A stretch of 64,000 nucleotides of DNA, taken from contig CM019700.1 of NCBI GenBank assembly GCA_009760885.1, positions 2,161,405 through 2,225,404 on the forward strand. The letters run 5' to 3'. Under the pieces are notes generated by a model, which searched no databases, was not told the origin of the DNA, and saw nothing but the letters and a program-made list of their open reading frames with translations. The stretch comes from Achatina immaculata. Lineage: Eukaryota > Mollusca > Gastropoda > Stylommatophora > Achatinidae. Within the stretch, counting starts at the first letter, position 1; the number at the start of each line of letters is the position of its first letter. Below, piece after piece: positions 42,884-53,800 of this stretch. A program made the position numbers and the translations under genes.

Positions 42884-43597
42884 TGTTCATTCATTCATTC
42901 ATTTGTGTGTCCCTTGCGGAACTTTGCCTCCCTAACAGAACTCCTGTAGGCCTCTCGGTTGTGAGCAAGATGGCCTGCTGCTGCTGCGTCCATTTGCAGA
43001 TCGTCAGCGATGTCTTGCAGCCATCTTCGTTTTGGTCTTCCTCTTTTTCTTTTTCCCATTATGTATCCTTCCAATACGGTCTTCTCTAAATTATCATGAC
43101 GTTTAATGTGTCCAAAATATGTCAGTTTTTTCTCTTTAATCCTCTTTACTAGACAGCCTTCTTCAATATTAAGCTTGTGTAGTATGGATATATTTGTTCT
43201 TTTTTGTATCCACGATATTTGGAGAACTCTTCTGTAGCATTTAAAGGCATTTTTGTGTTTCTCAGTTGTTTTGTTAAGTGTCCAGGTCTCACAGGCATAT
43301 GTTGCGATGGGAAAGATGCATGACCTTAAAAATTGTATTTTTGTAGTTCTGTCTGCTCCTTTCCAAAGATTATTTATTTGTTTTACTTTCTGAAGAGCAA
43401 TAGATGTCCTCCTTTTAATTTCCCTCATTGTATCTCCATTATTAGTTAGCAGTGATCCAAGATATTCAAAACTCTCCACTTCTTCCAATTTTTCCTCATT
43501 GATATATATTTCAGCTGCCTTGTTTGTTTTGTCAGTTGTCATCAATTTAGTTTTCTTTGCATTAAGATAGAGGTTCTGCTCTTCGCTGTTCTTACAC
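42884..43597 (-). mobile_element. RTE-like retrotransposon family A (copy 6, best preserved)
   Basis: ATTC tail at 42885-42901, a short 3' UTR, then an uninterrupted RT C-terminus. 5'-truncated after the YADD region; the upstream end near 43597 carries 'NSEEQNLYLNAKKTK'. Confidence 0.9.
42895..43545 (-). pseudogene. RT C-terminal region, RTE family A
   Basis: 216 open codons: 'SFEYLGSLLTNNGD' (24-37), 'MREIKRRTSIALQKVKQ' (40-56), 'FPIATYACETWTLNKTTEKH', 'HIKRHDNLEKTVLEGYIMGK', 'RKRGRPKRRWLQDIADDL' and the end 'KGHTNE'. It lacks the RT catalytic motifs, so it is a dead fragment. It serves as the reading guide for the other A copies. Confidence 0.88.
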
Positions 43598-43699
43598 TAC
43601 AGGGGTATACAATTACCAACTTCAAACTACGAAATAAAGCCATATTGTTACAGTATTTTATTTTGAATTTTTTTTTCTTTATAGCAGCCGTTTAAACTG
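43598..43699. other. Unassigned spacer
   Basis: AT-rich, no feature recognised. Confidence 0.4.
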
Positions 43700-43890
43700 C
43701 TCGATAGGTTAAGAGTTAACCTTTTATTAGTGATTATATACATCCTGAATTAGTGATTAGACTCCAGAATTATGATTACACACCTCCCTCGAATTAGTGA
43801 TTACAAACCCCCTCCCCCCGAATTAGTGATTACAGACCCCTCGAATTAATGATTACATATCCCTTCGAATTAGTGATTAAAGACACTTCC
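43700..43890. repeat. Degenerate tandem repeat (GAATTAGTGATTACA type)
   Basis: About seven irregular units sharing ATTAGTGATTA, with C-rich spacers of variable length. Confidence 0.75.
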
Positions 43891-44171
43891 ACCTCCCCCC
43901 TCACCCCACCACCCCCCACTCCCGCATGTAGTGTCCAATATGTCGTAATTACTCCCAGGCTGATATAAGCATTATCAATGTTAGCAGAGCAAGATTGATC
44001 AAGACATGTGATTATACCGCGGTCAGCATCATCGCTGACCGTATAAAGGTCTACTATGACGTCAGGCGATGTCAGTAAGTTGGTTTTCATACTTTACATA
44101 ACTAGGAACAAAAGAGTTGGCAGGCAGTCCTCTATGTTTATATTGTAACGGTGACAGTTCATAATCCAAAC
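43891..44171. other. Unassigned spacer
   Basis: No feature recognised. Confidence 0.4.
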
Positions 44172-44480
44172 TCCGGGAGCCGAGTTAACGCAGTGGATTA
44201 GTCACTCGCTCGCCGACCAGGTTTCGATTTCCAGCCTCGGCTCGCAAGAGCTCCAAGAGTTCGCCCGGCCGCAAGGATAAATGGGTACCGGGGGTTAATA
44301 CTCTGGGAAGGAAGAGAAATGACGTACAAGTGAGGTACAGAGTTTGTGCTGATGGCGACACATCTAGTTCTAGTCAACTGCTGAAACTGCTGACTAAGTC
44401 AGCAAAGCGCTGATGATTTGACTGTGTGCAGTGACGCTGGTTCACAAGTCATACTTTTTATCCTTACATTTACCCTTACC
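44172..44480 (+). mobile_element. tRNA-derived SINE, third type
   Basis: The head has a decayed A box (TTAACGCAGTGGATTA) and B-like GGTTTCGATTTCC. The body contains AAATGGGTACCGGGGGTTAA and CTCTGGGAAGGAAGAGAAA, matching the body of the 38712/50769 SINE (AAATGGGTACCAGAGAAAAT) but with a different tRNA head. The 3' end TTATCCTTACATTTACCCTT resembles that family's end. Confidence 0.75.
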
Positions 44481-45028
44481 AAGTCAAATTCTGATATAAC
44501 AAATTACAAAAACTGCTTAGAAACTGAATCCCATATTCCCATCATTCGATTCCCTGTACCCCAAAAGGTATTAATACCCTAGGCCAGTTTTCCCAATCTA
44601 TTTGGTTTTTTTTAAGCTCATGTCCTACCTCAACGACTCAAAAAAAAAAAAAACAACGTTTTGATAGGGTCCCCCTCCTCCTCCCCTTTCGCATCGTACT
44701 AGTCAACCAAGTTCTGAGAAAAGTATAATATAAACCATATTCTAATCCCCCCCCCCCACCCCACAAATATCAAGTCTTCTCCATCCACCCCACCCCGCAT
44801 ATGTCCCACGTTGGAAAACACTGCCAAGACTAAGAATCCTTACTTTATTTGAAAAAGAAGTCTGCACCAGCTGTGTCTAAATGTCTGCTTTCAGAGGTCT
44901 TTCGTGAGATCTATAGTAGTCGTCTGGAAATTTGATCAAATTTTCTAAAATTACTGACACTTTTACTCAATTGTATTAGTTCCCCCCCCCTCCCTCTGTT
45001 CAGTTCTAAATCCATTTTTATCCTTAAC
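44481..45028. other. Unassigned, homopolymer-rich
   Basis: Contains A-runs and C-runs (44641-44652, 44748-44757, 44984-44992). No gene recognised. Confidence 0.4.
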
Positions 45029-45116
45029 GTGGTCTGTGTTCCCTTGCTGTGGTCTGTGTTCCCTTGCTGTGGTCTGTGTTCCCTTGCTGTGGTCTGTGTT
45101 CCCTTGCTGTGGTCTC
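45029..45116. repeat. 20-bp tandem repeat (GTGGTCTGTGTTCCCTTGCT)
   Basis: Just over four nearly perfect units. Confidence 0.95.
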
Positions 45117-45424
45117 GAGCGCACTTAACAGAGCACACGTGGCGTGACATTCACTGGTGGTCATACCTGAAATGTCTTCCAGTGTGTCTCACAGTCCAGG
45201 CAGATGTTCACCGGTTTTAGGGACTGATTGGCTCAACACAAGAGTGGCGGGTAGCCATTTTTGCAGGTGGGTTGAGGAAAGAATTAGCAAGGGATAGAGA
45301 ATCTACAGCTTCTAGGGAATAAAATAGCCAATACCTTGCCTTGATCTTCAAAATTTTTTAATCATTACCCTCTTGGTAACAATCTGTTTCAGGCTAAGGA
45401 TCTTTGGCTGGAGGAAAGCTTCCT
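45117..45424. other. Unassigned spacer
   Basis: No feature recognised. Confidence 0.4.
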
Positions 45425-45812
45425 GAGAGAGAGAGAGAGAGAGATAAGGAGGGAGAGAGAAAGAGGCAGAGAGAAAGAGGGAGAGGGAGAGAGAAAGAGA
45501 GAGAGTGAGGGAGAGAGAGGGAGAGGGAGAGAGAGAGAAAGAGGGAGAGAGAGGGAGAGAGAAAGAGAGGGAGAGAGAGGGAGAAAGAGGGAGAGAGAAA
45601 GAGAGAGAGTGAGGGAGAGATTGAGAGAAAGAGGGAGAGAGAGGGAGAGAGGGAGAGAGGAGGAAGAGAACGAGGGAGAGAGAGACGGAGAGAGAAAGAG
45701 GGAGAGGGAGAGAGAAAGAGAGAGTGAGGGAGAGAGAAAGAGAAAGAGGGAGAGGGAGAGAGAGAGGGAGAGTGAAGGAGAGAAAGGAAGGGAGAGGGAG
45801 AGAGAGAATGCG
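45425..45812. repeat. GA-rich compound microsatellite
   Basis: About 390 bp of mixed GAGA/GAGGGA/GAAAGA units. The purine-strand Arg/Glu ORF and the pyrimidine-strand Ser/Leu ORF are by-products. Confidence 0.95.
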
Positions 45813-46439
45813 TCTCAGTTTATGCAATACTCGATTTACGTCAGTTCTGACTTGCATTTATATTTTCCCAAACGCAAAAACAGAAATAAAAAATAGAAAA
45901 TTTATATTACACTCATCTGTGACAGTTTATTCATAAGATGTTTACAATGAAAAAGAAATAAATATCAGCTATTCAGTCATCTTTTTGATGATTTCATAAA
46001 TGAAAACTGAACAGATTTATCCAGCAACTTCAAACTTCGATATTGTGTTAGTTATGTTAGTCTCCGGTCTCCAGAGGAAACTAACCATCGTTGCTGATAG
46101 TACCGCACAGCTTGAAAGTTCTTCTTTCTCTGAATCCGCTACCTAGGAATAATAATGCTACAGTCAAATAATGTTTTAAATAATCTTTCAAACGATATTA
46201 GCAACATTGCTGCTCTCACTGAAGTAAACAAATCGTTTGGGACTGATAATAAAACAATGTTAACATCGCTGTAGTAACAAAATTAACGGTGTTATTTTAG
46301 GAGGAGCGACAGTTACTTTAGCTATAACCACGTTATAATGATAACGTTGCTATGACATAGAGGTTTTTTTTTAATGATACCAGGAATAACGATACTAACA
46401 AATAGTGTTTTTATGGCAATAGGAATAATGATATTGTAG
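45813..46439. other. Unassigned, with a motif shared with 55085-56375
   Basis: Text such as GATACTAACAAATAGTGTTTTTATGG near 46390 resembles units of the array at 55085-56375, so a small related repeat may lie at about 46330-46440. No gene. Confidence 0.4.
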
Positions 46440-46446
46440 TGTTTTA

Positions 46447-46470
46447 TCATCATCATCATCATCATCATCA
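46447..46470. repeat. (ATC)n, 3' tail of RTE element F
   Basis: About eight triplets at the 3' end of element F (GAT repeats on its own strand). Confidence 0.85.
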
Positions 46471-47629
46471 TTTCGTGCCTTCTTCCTAAGAATTAAGGAT
46501 GGTTGGCTGCAGTGAATCTCATCCACTCTGTTCTGTTTCTTGTCTTCGTAGAACACGCGGGGAAGCTTGTCCTTGTCCATCTCTTGATGTTGTCCACCCA
46601 TCTATGTCGCTGTCGTCCTCTTGTTCTTTTCCCTTCGATCGTGCCTTCAAGATGGGTCTTCAGTATAGTCTTGTGTCTTTTGACATGCCAAAAGTATCTT
46701 AGTTGCCTTGTTTTTATGATTTTCAATATTTCTCTTTTCATTTCTTGCTGGTTTAGCACTTCGTTGTTTGTTGTCTTTTCTGTCCATGGGATACGCTCTA
46801 TTCTTCCTATATCCATATTTCAAGGACTTGATTTTTTCTTTTCTGTTGTCTTATTCTTGGTCCTTCTGCATCATACACGAATTTTGAATATCCTGTACGT
46901 AGCATTTGACGATACGTAATCTCAGTTGCTGTGATATCTGTTTTGATGTAAGGATCTCCCTCATTCTGCTGAAGGTGTTTTTTCCTAATCCTATGCTTTT
47001 GTTAATTTTCGTTTCACATTTTCTATCCTCCGTTATCATGTGTCCCAAATATCTGAAGCTGTTCAAATGTTCAAAAAAGTCTCCCTTTATTTTTATATTT
47101 GCTGCTGGTTTCTTCTCTACTGATTACCATGACATTTGTCTTTTTGATATTTATTTCCAGTCTGTAATTTTGAATTTCATCGTTTATTCGGATCAGAAGA
47201 TTATGTACGTCTTTTTGTTTCTCTGCCAGCAGTACGGTGTCATCTGCATATCTTAGGTTATTGATTGTTATTCCATTAATGCTTAATCCAGGCATCTCGC
47301 TAGTTTCTTTGAACACCTTCTCTGTATAAAGATTAAACAGACATGGAGAAAGGACATATCCTTGTCTGACCCCTTTCTATATATTAACTGATGCTGAGTA
47401 GTTTGTTTTGGGAACACACCTGTTGTCTGTTCTCATTATAGCTTGTTTATTATCCTGATGTCTTTAACATCAACATTAATCTCTTTCAATTAGCTGTTGG
47501 TGCTTGACTCTGTCAAAGGCCTTTGTGTAATCTATAAAGCAAGCATATATGTCCTTTTTAACTTTCACATACCTCTGAATTATCATCCTAATGCTGAATA
47601 TCGCTTCTCTCATTCCGCTTCATCATTAT

Positions 47630-49062
47630 CATCATCATCATCATCATCATCATCATCTTCTTCTTCTTCTTCTTCGTTCGCTTCTACCACCAAGACCGCC
47701 CCGTAATCCTCCTGAATTTGTCCTGTGGTCCTCGATAGGTTCCGTGGTCCCCCTGTGGCCCGGAAAGGACCACACGAGATCCCGAGAGGACCACAAGAGG
47801 TTCAGAGTATCGCAGGGGTTGAGCCTGTATTCTTGGTGGGTCTCAGAAGCGGAATTGCGTGACACCGTGGTTTTCGTTGCACCAGTTTAATCTAAAGTTG
47901 GACTTTGTCACTGGAAAATCTCGACGTGTTTTAGATATCAGCATATCACCGCTTGGTGAGAGGCAGTTGCCCATCCAGCCTAGAAGTGGACTTTCTCACC
48001 GGAAAACCTCGGCTCGTTGTGGGATACCCGTGTATCCAGCCGGGTGAGAGGTAGTTGCCCATATAGTCCGGCGTTGGACTTTCTCACTGGAAAACCTCAG
48101 CGTGATTAGGATACGCATACATCCCCGTCGGGTGAGAGGTGATTGCCTATCTAGACTGCACTGGTCCAGTGTATCCTTCAGTGTTTTGTGGTCGTAGCCG
48201 CTACCTTTCTTAGTTGTGACCAGGACGGAGCTTTTGTCCAGTAGGACAAATCCTCGCCACTATAAGTTTAATCCCAGGGTTAAGCCGGTTTAGGCGTATT
48301 ATCCCAGTATGGGCGTGTTTAGGACGTGACTGACCCCTAGAGCAGAGGTACCGTGTCATGAGTAATCATCAAGTTTCACCCCTGGGTTAAGCCGGTTTAG
48401 GCATATTTCATCAGTATGTGTGTATATCGGACGCGGCCGGGCTCTGGAGCAGAGGTGCCGTGGTATGAGTAGCTCTCGCCGCGAGACTACTGGGCATAAC
48501 GGTTAACTTTATTTTATCCTTTCCATCACCTTTTCACAGCGGCGCCGCTCGGCAACCCTAATAGCATTTTCTTCTTTGGCCGAGAGGAGTTTCGCTCCAC
48601 GCGCGGCGGCCGAAGAATCTCGCCAGTAATGTCTCTTAGTTTAATCCCTGGGTTAAGTCGGTTTAGGCAATCTGGCCAAGTATGGGTGTGTATAGGACGT
48701 GGCCAGCCTCTAGAGCAGAGGTGCCTTGATTTGAGTAGTCCTGACCTCGAGGCTACTGGTCACTTCACTTAATCCTTCATCTTTTCCACGGCGGCGATGC
48801 GCAGTAACCCTAATCGCATTTTTCTTCATTGGCCGGGAGGAGTTTCACCCTACGCACGGCAGCTGAAGAATCTCGCCAGCAGCGGTAGATGAGCTACCAA
48901 ACATGACTCTCATTTACCCGAAACGTCTGGTTTTCAGGCCCCAGATATTCGCCTTCGCCCCTTCTCCTGTCAGTTTGAATAGTTCTGCCACGGGAAGGCC
49001 AGGAACTAGACTTGACTGTAAGCGGCTATTTGAGACGCACGCTTTGGGGACATTTAACTGGA
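47630..49062 (-). mobile_element. Retroposon M (copy 1), inserted in element F
   Basis: About 1.43 kb, non-coding. On the minus strand its 3' tail is GAA then GAT repeats (47630-47682). The body holds two kinds of internal repeats: about 80-100-bp units with CTCACCGGAAAACCTCG and GGTGAGAGG (47885-48165), and longer units with GGTTAAGCCGGTTTAGGC and GACGTGGCC (48250-48750). The 5' end is near 49062, where copy 2 also diverges. The tail resembles those of RTE families D, E and F, so an RTE may have mobilised it (inference). About 270 bp of F are missing at this point. Confidence 0.75.
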
Positions 49063-49734
49063 GTTGTATACATCACTGCACAAATCTGTGATATTCTCTA
49101 TTCCAAATTCTTCTAGGGCTTCTAATATTTCTATACCGATATTGTCCAAGCCAGTAGCTTTACCTGTTTCATTGTTCCCAAGGATATTTATACTTCTGAT
49201 TTTACTATTGTTGGGTCCGTCTCAGTGTCTATGTCTGAATTTGTTTCTGTTATCTGGGTAAAGTTCACTGATATATTCCTTCCATCTTTTATTTATGTCT
49301 GAGCCTTTCACCAACAGCTGTCCCCGCTTGCTTTTTTATGCAGCCGTCCTGATCCACTTTCAGATTCGTGTTTGAGGGTTTCTTTATCTCTTCATTCATC
49401 TCTCTTGTCTTCTGTTGCCTCTCCATTTCTTCTGTTTCTCTGCAGCTCTTATCTATGCCATCTGTCCTTTTCCTTGCGGCACATCCTGGATATTTCGTTG
49501 TCTATATTATCATAACCTGGTATTGTTTTTTTTCCCTTATTTTCTTTCCCCTACTTTTATTAGTGATTCATTGGTCACCCACTTTTGCTTAGCCTTCTGT
49601 TGTTTCTCTAGTAAAATATTTTTGGTCATCTCAGTATTTGATTTTAAGCATTCCGATTTGTTGTCTATTTTCTCTCTTGGGTTTTCTCGTCTGTATTGCT
49701 CTATGCTCACTTGTTTATTCTGAATAGTCCCGAA

Positions 49735-49998
49735 ATTTTTGTTTAGTAGGTAGTAATTTATATATGTATGTAGTTACTTCTGTACTGAGTGAATGGATAA
49801 GAGCGAAAAGTAAATGTTGTATTTTATTTTATGTCTCTCCGCTTCAATGTTAATTATGTATGTTACATGAACAGCATATTTTGTAGAATGTCTGGAATAG
49901 AGTAAAAGATGTATGATAAAGGGCAGAATGTCGGACGGGCCTGTGTGCCCAATTCTTAACCGTTTTGAAATAAAGATTAATCAATCAGTCAATCTTGA
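49735..49998 (+). mobile_element. 3' end of an unidentified LINE or retroposon (family G)
   Basis: Ends with TTTTGAAATAAAGATTAATC followed by ATCA-type repeats, i.e. a poly(A)-signal-like AATAAA and a short repeat tail. It interrupts the linker of element F. No coding sequence. Confidence 0.62.
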
Positions 49999-50142
49999 AG
50001 GTATTCATATTGTTCTTTACTTCCACTGAATGTTTTAACTTCTGTTAACTTATGTTAAAACTTCTGTTTTGTTAAAACTTCTTAAATTTCTGTTTTAAGG
50101 CTGCATTTCTTAGGGCTGTAATGTCTGTTTCTGATGCCGTGT

Positions 50143-50153
50143 ACTACTTACTT
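50143..50153 (+). repeat. TSD of RTE-D copy 2, left
   Basis: ACTACTTACTT, repeated exactly at 50634-50644. Confidence 0.88.
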
Positions 50154-50633
50154 AACCAAGTTAAATATATTCAATTCAAATTTAATATCAACCCTCATTT
50201 GTACATGCGAAAGCTGGAAAACAACTAAAGAAATAAACAAAAAATTACTCTTTTGGAAACAAATGCCCAAGGAAAATACTTTGTATAAAGTGGAACGAAT
50301 TCAAGAGCAACGCAGAGATAAAGCAGATGAGTGAACAACAACATGTCTCAAGGGTGATCAGAAAAAGGAGATGGGCATATATATATATGTTTGTAATGTG
50401 ATGAGAAGAAATAGTCAGAGAATCCCAAAACAAGCTATCAGCTGGAACACAACAGGTCGAAGAAAAAGAGATCGGCCACGTGAAACTCTACACAGGACAT
50501 TGTTAAGAGATGCCAAATTAGTAGTCATAATATCCCTTGATGAGGTTGAAAAGCTCGCCGAGGACAGAAAAACATGGTGAACAATGCGAGCCGTATGTGA
50601 CGTTTAACGGCACGGTAAGGATGTAAGAAGAAG
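50154..50633 (+). mobile_element. RTE-like retrotransposon family D, 3' end (copy 2)
   Basis: 480 bp, 5'-truncated, with an 11-bp TSD and a GAAGAAG tail. It encodes 'LFNSNLIS', 'CESWKTTKEINKK', 'QAISWNTTGRRKRDRPRETL', 'LDEVEKLAEDRKTW', then a stop. Same C-terminus as 4862-5590. A TA-rich run near 50378-50390 is inside it. It interrupts the endonuclease/linker junction of element F. Confidence 0.9.
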
Positions 50634-50644
50634 ACTACTTACTT
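50634..50644 (+). repeat. TSD of RTE-D copy 2, right
   Basis: ACTACTTACTT, identical to 50143-50153. Confidence 0.88.
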
Positions 50645-50756
50645 TGGTTAATGTTCTTTAGTTTTACTTTCATTTTCATATCTACTGGTTTGTGATCTGA
50701 ACTTATGTCTGCCCCCGGGTAGGTCTTTGTTGGCTTAACATTATTTCTAAATCTGC

Positions 50757-50768
50757 CTTTGATCATTA
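50757..50768 (+). repeat. TSD of SINE copy 2, left
   Basis: CTTTGATCATTA, repeated exactly at 51035-51046. Confidence 0.92.
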
Positions 50769-51034
50769 AAGTAAAGATAGTCCCATAGCAAATGCCGTAG
50801 GGGGTGAAGCGTTAGCGACCTCATTATGCTGGGTCATCAGCGTATGAGGTAGGGTGACCAGTTCCTTTCCTCGCTGCCTTTACTTCCCAGATTTTCTCTG
50901 GTACCCATTTTACGAGGCTGGGTCGACCTCGGGGCCGTATTGGTCGGAAAAAAAATCCCGCTCAGCTGGGGATTCGAACCCTCGACCATTTGGTTGCTAG
51001 ACGAGTGCTCTAACCACTACGCTAGCCGGCCCCT
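50769..51034 (-). mobile_element. tRNA-derived SINE (copy 2), complete
   Basis: 266 bp with a 12-bp TSD. On the minus strand: a tRNA head starting GGGGCCGGCTAGCGTAGTGG (A-box type TAGCGTAGTGGTTAGAGCA), B box GGTTCGAATCC, then a body with CTGGGAAGTAAAGGCAGCGA and an end ATGGGACTATCTTTACTTTA. Pol III promoter boxes are well conserved, so it is young. Excising it and one TSD restores the endonuclease reading of element F ('INCVMIKGRFRNN'). Confidence 0.95.
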
Positions 51035-51046
51035 CTTTGATCATTA
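51035..51046 (+). repeat. TSD of SINE copy 2, right
   Basis: CTTTGATCATTA, identical to 50757-50768. Confidence 0.92.
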
Positions 51047-51408
51047 CACAATTAATATGATTTCTTCTTAAGTCTTCAGGGCTTTTCCATGTATATGGCT
51101 TCCTCTTCTCTTGTTTCTAAAATATGTTTCAGATTGTTATCTGGTTTTCCACACACCGGTCTGTCCCCACGCTCATTTATCTCACTAAGCTCTTACTTTC
51201 CTGTGATGTTTTTATAACTTCTTTCTCCTACTTTCGCGTTCACGTTTCTCCATGAATTAGAAAATCTGCTGATCTGACGTGATGTGAAACTTCTTGCATT
51301 TCCTCAATGTAACTCTCTAGCTCTTACTCTCCATATTCTTGTGTTGGTGCACACGTCTGTAGTATGGCCATGTTGAAGGGTTTTGCTCTTAGCTTTAATA
51401 AATTATTA

Positions 51409-52939
51409 CTGCCCCCTCCCCCTCCCCCAAGAAAAGAAACGCAACAAATACAATGTTACGATTTAAACTGAAGTTTGCTGATCAGACAAGGGCAAATTGC
51501 CTGAAACGTTCACTTGGACATCAGCTTCACGTGCTGACCTGAATTGTACTCAGCAGATGATTCATGAGCACAGAAAAGCGACACTAGTCAAAACAGCATT
51601 TTTGACAATAATTCATGACGGGTTCACGAGAATCCCATGAATCTTACTGAACACAAAACTCACTGACCATGTTATTGAATGCCTATAAAAGATTGACGCT
51701 CCTAGATTCATTTCATTTGAAAATTCAATGCGAAAGTATGGCTTATCTCACTACAGAACAACGACTCATCACTATTGGACGTTTACAGACTGGACAGTCA
51801 CAAAGTGTAGAGGCCAGACAATTTAACCTGGTTAGAAGCACCATTAGTCGCCTTCGAAGACGATTTCAAGAAACTGGCTCATTTGCAGACCGGCCGCGCA
51901 GTGGAAGACCCGTAGTCACAACTCCTGCTGAAGATCGCTTCGTACAGGTGCGTCACCTCAGGAATCAATGTTCATCTGCGTCCTCAATAGTCCAGTCAGT
52001 GACAGCATCTCATCCACTTTCAGGTCAAACGGCCAGGAACCGGCTGCACGACGCTGGTCTTTGGGCTAGAAGACCCTACAGAGGTCCTATTCTTACGGAC
52101 CGGCATCGCCAGAACCGACTGCAGTGGGCGCAGTGGGCGAACCAGCATTGTCAATGGACCGTTACAAATGGTTGGAGAAGGATTTGGTTTAGTAATGAAC
52201 CATTCTTTCTGCTTCAGCAACACGATAGACAGAGAATAGTTTACCGCAGAATCCATAACGCAACACACAGAACTGCGTGGATGGTGGTGGAGGTGTACTG
52301 ATGTGGGGACTATCAACTTCATTGGAAGAAGTGACCTGGTGCAAATTGAAGGACGCCTGAATGCCCAATGATACGTCGCTTGAATTCTTCATCCTCGCTT
52401 CCTTCCACTTTTGACTGCACCAGGGTCGATTTTTCAGCTGGATAAAGCTCGACCTCATGTGGCACAACTCACCATCCAGTTTCTCGCTGACAACAACGTC
52501 CACACCATTCCGTGGCTATCCATGTCATCAGACTCATATGAACCCAATAGAACACTTATGGGGTGAACTCAATAGACAACTCCGCAAGCGAGACGTGGCG
52601 CCAAGCTATCTCCGACAGTTGTCTCTTGCACTGCGGGAAGAGTGGGCAGCCATCCCACTACAACAGATCTAACGGCTAATCAGATCCATGTCAAGGAGAT
52701 GTCGTTCTCTGATACAGGCCAGAGGAGGCCATACACTTTACTGAAACGGAGGCCTCAGTCACAAAGGAGAAAAGTCCAAATCAAATTTAATGAACATCAT
52801 TTCATTACTGAAGTCTTATAATTTCTTTATGCCAAGATTGAAACATTTATTCTGCAAAATAAAATGTTGATACAAGTTTGAAATATGGTGTCCATTACAG
52901 TAGTGTTGCGTCTCTCTTCTTTTTTTTTTTTTTGGACAG
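51409..52939 (+). mobile_element. Tc1-like DNA transposon (1,531 bp)
   Basis: Flanked by TA (51407-51408 and 52940-52941). The inverted ends share CTGYCC and, after a C-rich or T-rich filler, AAGARAAGARACGCAAC. A broken Tc1 transposase lies between on the plus strand. The size is typical of Tc1 elements. It sits inside the endonuclease coding region of RTE element F and is therefore younger than it. Confidence 0.88.
51738..52301 (+). pseudogene. Tc1-like transposase, N-terminal two thirds
   Basis: The family-like start is the Met at 51738 ('MAYLTTEQRLITIGRLQTGQ'); the frame is open from 51669. A paired helix-turn-helix DNA-binding region is followed by the GRPR-like RPRSGRP and the catalytic core start 'WRRIWFSNEPFF', where the usual first Asp (FSDE) is Asn. 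A frameshift near 52295 separates it from the rest (52300-52740), which still reads 'MNPIEHLWGELNRQLRK' and ends 'ARGGHTLY'. Inactive. Confidence 0.9.
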
Positions 52940-53225
52940 TAATTCTGTGGTTGTGCGTCGAATATCCATATATGAATTTTTCCAATGATCTTCTTACTAG
53001 TATGCCTACGCCTTTGTGATTTTGCTCTCCTTCTGAGTAGATAATTATGTGGTTATATTCCTTAACATACCCCGTGTACTTCCATCTAGTTTCATCTACT
53101 CCTAGTATGTCTAAATCCATAATGTCAGCTTCCAAAATTAGATTTGCTAGTTTTCCACTTTGGTGTAGGGTTCTGACATGCGTAGATGTTTCTTTCTAGC
53201 TTGTAGGGAACTTTTGTTGGAGCAT

Positions 53226-53312
53226 GCCCCCCATCCATCATTAGATGACTTTAGGACATGCCCCCTCATTAGATGACTTTAGGGCATGCCCCCTCATTAG
53301 ATGACTTTAGGA
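53226..53312. repeat. 28-bp tandem repeat
   Basis: Three units of CATGCCCCCTCATTAGATGA plus CTTTAGGR. Confidence 0.9.
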
Positions 53313-53800
53313 TATGGTCGTCATTATGGCCTGCCCTTGCCCCTAGACGTAAAACTCTCTTCCCTGTTTATACCTACTGCAGGCTCTGCTTCGGTGCCCC
53401 AAACTTTGCCTGCATTGCTTTTTTTCTTTTTCTGTTAGATCCACTGCTGTCTGTGGGTAGTACCTTGTAAGATAGCTGTCTTTTCCAAGGTAGCCAGCTA
53501 TATTGTTCTTTATGTGTCCCAAGATGCCTCCTGTGGGCCCCACACACACTTTGCTGTTTCGCTTTGTGGGCCGTTGATCGTTGCAATTCCTCCGCCCCAC
53601 TCGCCGTCCCAGACTTCGCGGACTAGGGGTGGGCATTCCCTTACATAATTGCTCTCACGAAGTTTTGCCAGCCAGACAAAACCGTTGCCCGAGGTGGGGG
53701 TGGAACTGCCGTACACAAGCAGACTCACGGAGCTTTACGTGAGCTGAGTAGGTGTTGGGGGGGGGGACCAACTAGAGACCAGGCCCTTCAGAGAACTGAG
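53313..53800. other. Unassigned, possible 5' region of element F
   Basis: Sequence upstream of the endonuclease of element F. The minus-strand ORFs here (53343-53636, 53374-53586, 53510-53728) have no motif I recognise. A G-run at 53758-53767. Confidence 0.4.

Larger units (their letters stand above)
46440..53225 (-). mobile_element. RTE element F, one copy in six pieces
   Basis: One minus-strand RTE element read from right to left: endonuclease N-part 52942-53225 ('HVRTLHQSGKL', 'DILGVDETRW'), middle 51047-51408 ('MAILQTCAPTQEYGE', 'NVNAKVGER'), C-part 50645-50768 ('RFRNNVKPTKTYPGADISSD'), linker 49999-50142 and 49063-49734 ('WKEYISELY', 'GKATGLDNIGIEILEALEE'), and RT 46440-47627 ('FIDYTKAFDRV', 'NNLRYADDTVLLAE', 'FRYLGHMITEDRK', 'GKRTRGRQRHRW') with a GAT-type tail. 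The pieces sum to about 2.8 kb. With about 270 bp missing at 47628 the total matches element B. Gaps hold later insertions. Broken reading frames; inactive. Confidence 0.88.

Noticed and set aside
45348..45896. Arg/Glu-rich and Ser/Leu-rich ORFs
   Set aside because: Both are translations of a GA/CT microsatellite.
50769..51034. tRNA gene with intact A and B boxes
   Set aside because: The tRNA-like part is only the head of a 266-bp SINE with a TSD. The stems are not all paired and the body follows directly.
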